The notes beneath the pieces are model-generated. The model made no database searches. It was not told the DNA's origin and saw only the letters and a list, made by a program, of their open reading frames with translations. Made by a program: the position numbers and the translations under genes. Shown piece by piece: positions 26,888-38,871 of a stretch of 64,000 nucleotides of DNA (within the stretch, counting starts at the first letter, position 1; every line of letters begins with the position of its first letter). Source of the stretch: Cranoglanis bouderius (Eukaryota; Chordata; Actinopteri; Siluriformes; Cranoglanididae); assembly GCA_023630585.1 (NCBI GenBank), contig CM042551.1:3430001-3494000 (forward strand), read 5' to 3'.

Positions 26888-28274
26888 ATTCTGCCGTGCA
26901 GCTACAGAAGAGGGAGAGGACCTGCCGAGCATACATTCAGGTACTGCAGCATGTCCTTGTCCTTCTCTTACTCTCTCTCTCTCCCTTTCTGTCTCTCTGT
27001 CACTTTACTAAACAGTTCATGTTATTATTCATTTAAAAAAATGTCACGTACGTTTTATCCATCTATAGCTACGTTTAACGGCGCTGTACATCTTTGAAAC
27101 TAGTTCGTTCCGGTCCTCACTTAAGGTTATAGCAGCTATAAACAGTCGTTCCCTCTAATTTGTCCCGCCCTTGAAGTCCCAATGAGACCAAAACAAAACA
27201 CAGCGTATCATGTTATGCCAGGGACACGCTAGACGATTTTAAAACCGTGGGAGACCACAGACATAAGGACAGTTTTTAACATTATAATTCTCCAAACGCA
27301 CACACTAGACGATTCGGCCTCACCAGAAAACCTCACCATAGCAACAGTAACACACGTTTTTTAACCTGTTCATATGGAGTCTCCGCCATAGGGAATGAGC
27401 TGTTACTATAGAAACAATAACGTATTAGGCGTGGACTGGCCATTCAGGAATTTTTCCGGTGGGCCGGTCTTGTGAGGGCCAGTCTTTTTTTCCTAACATA
27501 TTAGCTTAACACAAACAATACAGATGAAAAGATTGTGTTTTTTTTTTATTTTTAAAAAAAATTTAATTAATGATAATTAATAATCGATCGAGAAACGCGT
27601 CAGTTTGAATTTGGTGTATCAAATTGGCGCCGCTTGACAGCAAATTCCCGGGTTGCTTTTTGTTGCCACTCGGCCCCCGATTAGAACGAGCGCATTCATA
27701 TAAACCTGTGTTGTGCAGCTGCACTACTGTCAGAGCTGCTGTTCTAGAGAATTAATCAACACCTTCTGACCAATCACAGTCCAGAATTCAGCAGCGCCGG
27801 CTTACCGTGTAACATTCCAGTCGCTGTAGTAGCTTCCGTATATATATAATCCACAGTATTTTGTAACAAAATCGAAAAGATCTTGCTGTAAAGTCACATT
27901 TTGGACTGCTTGGCCAGTTATTTTGTCTTCCATCCAACAAAAATGAATAAATAAATAAATAAACAAATAAAGTGATTTGGCTTCTTTGTGACTCATTTTC
28001 TGACTCATTTGTAGATTTGAGAACTGCTCTATGAAAACAGTCATGCTCCAAACGGTGCTTTTTTCGCCAGTGTTGTGATTAATTACTGCTGAATAAAAAA
28101 TAAAAAATATATATATGTGTGTGTGTATTTTTTATTTTTTATTTTTTAAATATTGGATCCACAAATAAATTCCTGCTCAGTTTTCTGCACAATTCCTGAC
28201 AAAAAATAAAATCCCACAACAATAAATTTGGAACGTGTGAAGACCCCTGGTGGCTGTGGTGGATAACCTGGTGT

Positions 28275-28308
<34 letters not shown>

Positions 28309-30183
28309 GCCGTGGTTCAGACAGTAGATAATCTGCTGCGTGTGGAGGCTCTGGATGCCTGGAGAGACATGAACAGCAGTGAGCAGGCTCACACTGCCAC
28401 CATGCTCCTGGACGTGATGGAGAAAGGAGCTTTCCTTCTCGCCAATAACATGTACGACACACGCTTCAGTGACCACGCCCCCAACATTGGTGAGTACACA
28501 CACACAATCCCACGTTCCCCACTGACAAGCTCCAGGGTTCTGCTCCAGGCTTTCGTCTGTTTTATTATCTACATGCTTTTCCTTGGTTGCGTAGTTCAGT
28601 TGAATTACTTCACAGATGGTGCTCAGATCTACCTAAAAAAAAACCACCCTGGAAGACTTTCATATCAGTCTTTATAGTTAACACGCAAACCTCGGCAGCG
28701 TCCGAGATTTATTCCGTAATTAAATTCTTGGTCTGTTTTCATTTTGGTTAACGGCTTCCTACATTACCCACAATGCTTTTTTACCCACAACTACCTCCTG
28801 ATAGCGGTGCAGGGGGATTTAGCCCTCGCGTCATCTCTATGTAAAGAGAGCGATGCAGCGGCGCTTTAGTCCTTCAGTCTGTCCAGCTCTCACACCTCCT
28901 CAAACAGATCAGCTTCCAAAGCTGCAAATTTCACGCTAATACCGCAATACCATCGCGCTCGTCATCCTATACATCCTTCACTCGCTACAACCGCGTCGTA
29001 TAGCTGCATTGCATTCTGGGACTTCGAGGCTCCACTACTTCTGCGCAGGATTTCTTGATGAATATGACACTGGAAAATGTTATTCAGTCCCACCGGGATT
29101 TCGCGATTTCGTGATCGCAGAAATGAACTCAAAATCAAGCAAACTACGCCAATATTCGGAGGAGCTTACGATTTTTCAAGATTGCCGCAGATTTTCTGCA
29201 GATTTGGGCCAAGACACATCATGTGACATCATCACAACAGCCAAAGCCCTCTTCGATTCATGTGCGTCGAACACGAGTACGGCTGAAAGGTCTCATTTGC
29301 CAACAAACATCACCGCGAAAGACCGTGCAAAAAAATTTCGTGCGATTGCGATTTCGCCGATTCGAGTAGTTTTCCGCAAAAACAAAAAAAAAAAACTGAC
29401 GCAAAAAAAGACGCAGTAAAATCAAGCATTTTTGGCCACAACATTCACAAAAAATAAATCCGTGAAATCCTGTAAGGACTGATAAACTGAGAAAAGAAGC
29501 TCTTGCTGTTTTGTTTTTAGGAGCGAACATAGCCATAACAACGTCCCTCTGTGTCGTCTTCTCACAGGAATAATGACAATACATCACCAAGCAACAAATT
29601 AACTTCAGAAACATTAACATCGGAAATACAGTACTGTGCAAAAGTTTTAGGCACCCTATTTCTTTAGGACAAACTTTGTTATAGATTTTTTTTTATTTTA
29701 TGACTCAAGTCAGTACAAAAAAAAATCATTTTAGATTCCCAAACATTAGTTTTCTAGCACAGAATTAAATGCTACAGAAAAATGTTTGTATGTCATTAAA
29801 GAAAGCAGCGTATTACGTAAGAGACACTTTTCAGACAGTAAACACAATGAAGGCTGCTGGGTTTCGCTGCAAAAATAAGAAGCGAGTGCGAAAGTCAAAG
29901 TGTCCAGAAGAACTGTGTCTGGTTCTGCAAGATGCTCAATAAAACTCACCAGCTCACTTCCTTATAAAACTGCACTAATTGTACCGGAGACTACTATTTT
30001 TATTTTCATTTGTTTTTTCACACCAGATATTGACCTTGTTTCATTTACTACTGTTTACTGCTCTTTACTGTATTGTTTTTTTTTATGTAGAAACATTTAA
30101 TTTCATTATTTTGAAGGCATCTTTGCTCTACAGCATTTCTTTGCATGGGCGTAAAACTTGTGCAGTACCGTATATATTTATAT

Positions 30184-30215
<32 letters not shown>

Positions 30216-30584
30216 GTATAGATATAGGTATATATTTAACATGTTTCTACGTTAAGGCAGAGCTGATGGGGATGTAGGCTGCTCTTAGACAGGTTACGGA
30301 GCTTCACTTAAACACAGATGAGCAAATAATCACATCTTCTTGTTGTTACTCCTTTCAGAAATATCAATTCTATCAATTCTATCATTTGTACAGTTGTGTT
30401 ACGTCTATGGCTTATTACCCGCCTTTGTCCCTCATTCACATTTATTCACTTAGATTACTGTAATTGCATTTTTTAGCCTCCCTGTAAAAGTAAAAGGAAA
30501 AGAAAAAAAACCTTAATAAAATTAAGAAGTGGCTTGGTTACTCAAACGCTGAAAAATCTGCAGAAACGTCACTGGATTACACAA

Positions 30585-30650
<66 letters not shown>

Positions 30651-30737
30651 ACACCGTTTTTCATTTTGATTCCCAGTCTAAAATGTATTCTCCATTTGTT
30701 TTTACACCTCATTTATACATTGTGTACTATACAGTGA

Positions 30738-30800
<63 letters not shown>

Positions 30801-32982
30801 CAGGGATGCTGTTCAAATACATGGCAGAAATTCACATGGGCAAATGAAAACACTAAATAAAGGAGGATTTATCCAGTGAGATTATCACAAAATAATAAAA
30901 GAGTATATATTTTTATGTTTTCAGCAATTAAAGTGGTTTGTCATGGTATTAAAATAATCCGATCTCATTCAGGAGGTGGAATTAGCCACCAGTGAAATGA
31001 TTACGTTTGGAATAAATTAAAAAAAAAAAAAAAAACGTATTTAATTTAATGAGAAATTAGAATTAGACAGATGAAGTGTACTGTATATTCGGGACGCTTC
31101 CCCGTGTGTGAGCGCTGTGTTTTTAGTGTACACAGTGTAAGTGCACTTCAAACAGGGACTTGGATCTTTTTTCTGGTCCTTTCAGCTTTGATGAGACTTC
31201 AGGCCACTTCTTGTTCATGAACACAATTGGCACTTACACCCACAAAGGCATCAATTAAAGCGTAAAAGGGACACGAGTCGAACGGAGCCTCGACTCTTCT
31301 CTTGCTCTAATGCATATTCATGCGCTTAATGTTCTTCCTCTGGCACGACACTGTAGTAACTTCCTTTTTTTTTTTTTTGTTTGTTTGTTTGTTTATTTAT
31401 TTATTTATTTCAAACTGAAGAATCTTGATCTACTTGTGAGCTGAGGACAGCTGGTGTCTGTTCTTCCAGATCCTCACAGTCACCCAACACAGTTTATGTA
31501 CCTCGAGGTTCTTTGCGCAGAATTCAGAACGTTAAGCTTCGTTCTTCACAGTGTACGAATCAAACGAAACGCTGTACACGAGGGTCAAAGTTCATTTGAC
31601 GTGTTCGCATATGGTCTAAACATGAAGCGAGTGGAGCAAACAGCCTGAAGCCTGGTTCACACTGCGCCGGCAGACACCGAACAGCGCCAGCAGACACGTT
31701 TGTCAGGTCTGATCGGATCAGTGTGTTAACGTGTTCAGTCGGCGTTTGTCGGGTCGTGGAATGCCCGAGCGGCGTGGTATGATTTTCCAACGAACTCTGA
31801 CGTAATCTGACCTGGGCACGGACCGTTGCCATGACGATGAGGCGGGCGTCCCTGAAAACGAAAGGAAAAGCCCGTGCGCTTGGTGCTATTCGCATTAAAT
31901 CGTGGTTGGTTTTGTGGGTAAAAATGGTAGATTCCTTGTCAAATCAGAAAGATATGTTCTTTAAATAAAATTGTTTATTTTGACCCCTGATGTGGATCAT
32001 CTACTCTTGTGTTTTGGTTTTAATCGGGATCATCCTCTAAACGTATGCCATTTTCCGTATTCTGTTTCATGAAGTGAGAAGCAAAATCGCGACAAACGTT
32101 TATAACTTAGATTTGCGTGAAAATATTGTTCATCACGTATGACGTAATAACGGAATTAGCTTCGCCTAACTTAAGATGTCTTTTTCGGAGATGTTTAAAC
32201 CCCTCGGGCGCAAAACCGAGTCAAAATATTTAAAGCTGCGCACGTCCTCTGTCTGCAGTTCTCTGCATGAATGTGAGTAAGAGCCCCGTCTCTCACGTCA
32301 CAGCAACCAAGGCTTCACCCACAACCTATTTTGTTTCACTCTTCGCCTTTTCAGGTGAAGAACGACACGTAAAGACTCTAGTAGTAGTGACAATTTCATT
32401 TATGGTAAAAGGATCATCCATTTTTAAACCAGTCTGACTGTCCGTAAAAAGGTTTATATCCATGCACTCGCTGTAATACATGATCGTTTCTATAGTAACA
32501 ACTTAAACTGACGTTTTTTCTGTAAGGAGACAAGGTATTTTCTTTTTATAAACAGATAGCAATTATGACAGAAGACACTTTCAAGTAGGCACAAGGTTAA
32601 CGTTTTATTTTAACAACTTCTCGTATGCTGCAGGTTTCTTCCCTCCAAAAAAAAGAAAGGCTTGAAAACGTTCATTGATGCCTGAATAAATGTTTGTCGA
32701 AACTTTGCACCCCTGCAGGTACTGATCCTAGGAGGGTGAGGTAATAGCTTGAGATATTGTTTTAGACTTTTCAGATTTCTGTTTTTTTGCTGTTGTTGTT
32801 GTTGTTGGTTTGATGTTGAGTATTGACCACTGGCCATTCCTGTATACAATGATCACCTCTTACACAGACACTGAACCAACTGGAGCAAAGACGTCCATGT
32901 ACAGGGTCACGCAAAGTGCAGATTATTCAGTGTGTTGCAGATTGATTGTGGTAAATGGAGAACGCAGTGCTTAAACTCTAAC

Positions 32983-33055
<73 letters not shown>

Positions 33056-33514
33056 ATCTGGAGGTTCACATACTGAACACAGATATGGATCCTCAGGATT
33101 TGGCCTTCCCTCAGAGGAGCTCTGGTGAAAGCAGCATCCTCCTGCCAGCCTCCACCGTCAAACAGTACAGCCGCAACGGTTAGTCACATGACTGCAACCC
33201 CCCACCCCCACCCCCCACCCCCGACTCCCCTCTTCCCACCTTATCTGTCTCTCAGTATCTCTCTCTATATATATTATCTGTCTCTCAGTATATCTCTCTC
33301 TCTGTCTATTATCTGTCTCAGTTTCAATATCTTTCTTTTTATTTGTCTTGTCACTTGTTAGCTGTCTCTCTCTCTCTATTTCTCTCTTTTTTTATCTGTC
33401 TATCACGGTCTGTCTCTTTCTTTCTCTACATCTCTAAATCTCCATCTCAGTCTCACTCTGTTGATCTTTCTTTTGATATCTATGTTTCAATGTCTCTCTT
33501 TTTATCTGTCTTGC

Positions 33515-33551
<37 letters not shown>

Positions 33552-33739
33552 TCAGTTCAGTTCAATTCAAAGTACTTTATTGGCGTGATTGTTTACATTC
33601 AATATTGCCAAAGCATCAATATAGATAAGAAAGGGGAATTAAAAACAACAATAATGATAGAATAAAGTAAAATAAAAATGATAATAGGAATAATTTTTTA
33701 AAAAAGTAGAATAAAAAATAGTTATAATTACAAAAATAA

Positions 33740-33779
<40 letters not shown>

Positions 33780-33959
33780 GAAAAGACAGAGATCTCAGTA
33801 TCTCTGTCTGTCTCTCTATTTATCTTTCTCTCGCTATCTCTGTTTCACTATCTCTCTTTTTATCTGTCTTGTGTGTGTATCTTTCTCTTTATCTTTCTAC
33901 CTGTCTCTCTCTGTCTTTCTGCATATCTCTCTGTCTGTCTGTTGGCCTGTCTGCCTCTC

Positions 33960-33998
<39 letters not shown>

Positions 33999-36900
33999 GG
34001 GCCTCATTTATCAGCCTGTAAGTTATGTGTAAATATTTGTGCAGTCCAAGCAACGAAACATTTCCGCCAGATTTACAAAAGTTTCAGAAACACTGATTTT
34101 CTTCACACTCGTGTGCGTATACCCTGTAAAGGACCAGGGTCGTGCATTCAGTGACGCCCACAAAGCTCCATAAAAAATGTATATACTGTATATAGTATCA
34201 ATTATATCTCAGGCACTTCACACAGGGAAACTGCTATTTTTAATATTTATTTATTTATTTTTATTCATTGAAAGTGAAGTATTTCGGTGACTCTCAACCA
34301 GAAATCCCTGGCACCGACCGGATACGACTGGATTTCACGAAAGATTCATTAAATGTGTGTAGCTAATAATATATAAGCGATTTTAAACATGACAGCAGAT
34401 TAGTTAGTCTTCTCGCGCATAAATGTACACACACTCAGGAGCACGAGTAGGATATGTTCTTCCGAAATGACGGGATTGTCATGAATACCAACATTTTTTG
34501 TGTAAACGCTTCTACGAATGATTTATGAAAAATCTGTTCATATCCAGCTTGAAAAATGAGGCCCAATGACACCATCTCTCTGTGTCTCTGTGTGGTTTTA
34601 TCTCTCTCTCTCTCTGTGTCTCTCTCTCTCACTCTCTCTCACACACACACACACACACACTTGTCGTATCATCACGCTGTGCCCTGGTATTTCTGTGCGT
34701 GTGTTGCTGATCCATCCTGGACCCTCGGTGTCTCATCTCATGAACGTGATGATGAATAAACTGACTCGTGTAACTCAGCTGCTCTCTGAAACGTTACATG
34801 AGTCATAGCCTTTAAAAACTCAGAGCGCATCACGCTTCCCTCGTCTCTCGGCTCTCCTGCAGGTGTTATTAGTTTCCCCCTGCACCAGTATGTCTGACTT
34901 CACTCACAAAGAGCTTCAGAACGAGCTCAGGAGCTGCAGCGTGTGTGTTAGTCATGTAAAAAAAAAAAAACTCGCACTGTGCTGTGAGCTCTAAACACAC
35001 ACTCGAGTGAAAAAGAGCCTGATGGAGGCCAGTTATTTAACCAGAGCACACGTAGTGAGGATTTAACACCGAGATCAGTGTTCAAGGAGCAGTATTAATC
35101 CCAGCGCTGATGTCTGACTGTTTACTGTAACCACAATATCATGCTGGAACACGTCCTTGACGATGTCCATGTGCTAAAATTATTGTGCAGTTGCATTCGA
35201 GGGCATATAGCTATGACATTATGATATTAAGTAATCATGGAAATTGTCCAGAAGTTATGATTTTATTTATTTATTCACTTATTTGTTTGTTTATTCATTT
35301 ATTTAGGTGCACGTAGAGGATATCGGAGGAAATAATCCGAGACTTGAGGACTGAATTTTACATAGCACATTGATTATAACAATAAAATGAATTAAACATA
35401 AAACATAGGACCTTTTGTATCAGACCACCTAATTTTTAGGTGAGCAAAATTATAGGAACAGATAAGACAAAGTAAATTAAAGTGAATATCACTTAATATT
35501 CGGTTGCATATCCCTTGCTTGCAATAACCGCATTAAGCCTCCGACTCACTGACGTCACCAAGCTTGCATTTTTCTTTTGTGATGCTTTTCCAGGCATTTA
35601 CCGCAGCCTTTGTCAGTTGTTGTTTGTTTCAGGGGGGTGGGGGGGGCGGGTTTCTCCCTTCAGTCTCCTCTTCAGGAGGTGAAATGCTGCTCAACTGGGT
35701 GAAGGTCTGGTGATTGACTTGGCCAGTCTTCCAATATCGCCCCCCCCCCCGATGAAGTCCTTTGTTGAGTTGGCAGTTTGTTTCGGATCATTGTCCTGCT
35801 GCGTGATAAAGTTCTTCCCGATTCATGTGGATGCATTTCTCTGTAAACTGGCAGACAAAATGTTCCTGTAGACCATCATCAAAACGTTGCTACCATCATC
35901 AAAACGTCATCAATAAAGGTTAGACTGTTCCAGAACCAGCCATGCAAACCCAAGCCATGACACTACCTCCACCATGTTTCACAGATGAGCTTGTATGTTT
36001 TGGATCATGAGCAGATCCTTTTTTTCTCCACACATTTGGCCTTTCCATCACTTTTTGGCAGAGGTTAATCTTGGTTCCAGAAATTTTGTGGCTCACCACA
36101 GGTGAAACCCAGGGCTCAAACCGAGAGTAGACATTCAGAGCTATTAATTCCTTGAACGATCAATCTAACAAAGGCGCACCTGGGTAACAAGGAACACCGG
36201 TCAGTCACGTGTTCCGATATTTCTGATCACTTGGTTGGGTTCAAGCAGAAGGTGTCATGTTATAAGTTAACAGATCTAGATGAAAGCTGAAAATTCTGAT
36301 CTCTCGTCATCTTTTGATCTCAAACCCAAATGTGTTCAGTGTAAAGCGAAAACAATAGAATTGGCCTTGCTGTTCCAGTACTTTCGAAGGGGGACTGTAT
36401 TTATTGAAATCTTTGTCTAATTTTCATCCGTATCTAATTCAGTCCGTGATTAAGATGCCGATGAATTGCAGTCCACTTCCTGAGCCTCTGATAAAGGCTT
36501 GTGCTCCTGGTTTGATCGTGTTATCACTTTGGGGTTTTTTTGGGTTTTTTTTTTTTTTTCAAGTTAAGCACACAACATTATTGATTTTAAAGCAGTGCAC
36601 GCGCGGGGGTTGTTCCAGAGCCGAGCACCGACGTCAAGGCAGAAAGATTGGGTTCCATGGTAACTGAGCAATAAGGCTTGAAACGCGAGCGCAGTCTTTG
36701 AGGAGTGCTGCCGTTCAGGAACCTTCATCAGACTTCATCAACCTTAGCATCTTTTAGGAAAATAACGAAATATATTAGCATGTCTAAGAGACGTGTGATT
36801 GGCTTTGGGATAAAAGAGGCGAGACAGGCGTAATTCTCATCAAACTGCCTGAGCCTCTGATGGCCAATCGTGCCGCGCGTCGGCACACACGCTCACTGCA

Positions 36901-37673
36901 GCTTAGCGCAATTCCCAGTCTGCTTTACGCACTCATTGGCTGATAATGACAGTCTAATCAGATTAACAAAAAGCGCTGAGACAATTCCTTTCCTGATGGT
37001 TTTTTAACGGCGTTGCTAATAGAATAGCCGAGGATGCGTGTAGATTACTATCATTTCGGGGGCCGGCAGAGCCATCTCAGCTCTTTCCTTTCTCCATCTC
37101 TGCGCCATCTTATCCTCCGCTCTCATCTCTCCGTCTCTCCCGCGTCTCTTTCTTTCAACTCTTTTTCCCTCTCTTCGTCGGTTTCGTCAGCGGCGGTGAG
37201 ACGGATTCGAAAGATTGAGACAAAAGCGTATGAAATATTCATAGGGAATAATAAAAGAGAGCAGCGAGTGCTGCGACGATGAATGTGCCATCGGCCTCCG
37301 TGTTCAATTTCCCTCGTTTCTTTTTTTTTTTTCTCCCCCCCACAATTCAAAACGGAATGGTCCGTTCCATCAGTCTAACGCGCTAACGCACCGTTCGGCT
37401 AATTCCCTTCCTCCCGTCAATCCTTCACGCCGTCTCTCTGTCTCGCCGTCTCCCTCTCTAGGTCAGGTGAAGGTTGTCTTTTTGCTTTATAAGAATCTGG
37501 GATCGTTCCTCTCCACCGAGAACGCCACTGTGAAGATGGAGGTGGAGCCAGGGCCAGGACCTGGGGGGCGGAGCTTGGCCGTCAACACGCATGTCATCGC
37601 CGCGTCCATCAACAAAGAGTCGAGCCGAGTGTTTCTAACCGTGCCTGTGGTGTTCACCTTGAAGCATCTGCAG

Positions 37674-37709
<36 letters not shown>

Positions 37710-37859
37710 TCCTGCTTCCCAAAAGCATAGCTACAGGACTCCTGAACATCGGCGTCATCCCTGAAGGCTGATCTTTTAACTCACAGGGTCAAACTCCAGC
37801 CACGCTTATAAAAGATAAACCTAGGATGCCTGTATTTTCCCCAAATCACAGGTTTATGT

Positions 37860-37917
<58 letters not shown>

Positions 37918-38375
37918 GGTGATTACTATAGAGTGATGAAAGGCTTGAGTAGAATGCGAGACTGAGCACATGAGCACATGCTGTTACAGTATAGGAAAAT
38001 AATCAACAACAGGAGTGATGCGATGAAGCAACCAAAAATGTGTATTAATGTGTATTAAAGAACAACCTGTCGTACTTTTTATCCATTTGTAGTTACAGGT
38101 AATGTTGTAGAACTCGCGTTATAGCAGTCGTTCCTTCGCCAGCCTCTTTTTTTTTCACCCTCTCTCTTGAAGTTAATAAGAGGGAAAACAATCCGCAAGA
38201 AACGTAAGAAACTCTGACCTGAAGATGTCGGAAAACTTACAGCTTTACCTCTGACACTGGAGACTCCTTCCATCAATTGTTAAATTAACATCTCCTTGCA
38301 GAAAACGTCACCGTATCAAACGTGGAGTGTCCAAAATACAAGTAACTGTGCATGGGAATGTAATTTGAAAAGTCC

Positions 38376-38424
<49 letters not shown>

Positions 38425-38558
38425 TGCAACACTGTGAATAGTGTACAAGTATAGTGATTAAATTTGAGACACGGCCCTAGCTATTATTGGCGTCAACGCT
38501 GTTATTTTTATTGAAGGCAAATGAAAAACAAACTGCCTGTTGTCTGTGTATCTACATG

Positions 38559-38602
<44 letters not shown>

Positions 38603-38780
38603 CTGGAGAACCACTTCAGCCCGAACTGTTCGTTCTGGAACTACTCGGAGCGCTCGATGACGGGTCAGTGGTCGTCTCAGGGCTGCAAGCTGCTGGACAC
38701 CAACAGCACACACACCACCTGCTCCTGCTCCCACCTCACCAACTTCGCTGTGCTCATGGTGCAGCACGAGCCCAGTGTAG

Positions 38781-38871
<91 letters not shown>

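Larger units (their letters stand above)
28490..33055 (+). other. adgrl1 intron 8
   Basis: GTGAGT, then AC repeats at 28495-28506, to TGCAG at the end of a 68-base (GT)n. Contents: dispersed repeats (28800-29490), TA-flanked miniature element (29629-30170), (CA)n at 30583-30652, (ATT)n at 30738-30800, A/T runs, and a dispersed-repeat fragment near 32440-32580. Confidence 0.9.
33179..37461 (+). other. adgrl1 intron 9
   Basis: GTTAGT to CTAG. Contents: CT-rich stretches, a TACTTTATTGGC repeat (33553-33650), (TA)n at 33742-33771, inverted-repeat element (33995-34568), Tc1-like remnant (about 35390-36399), and otherwise unrecognised sequence. Confidence 0.9.

Noticed and set aside
38777..38784. 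Alternative exon 11 donor GTACAC four bases downstream
   Set aside because: It would shift the frame into exon 12; the GTAGGT donor restores the conserved sequence.
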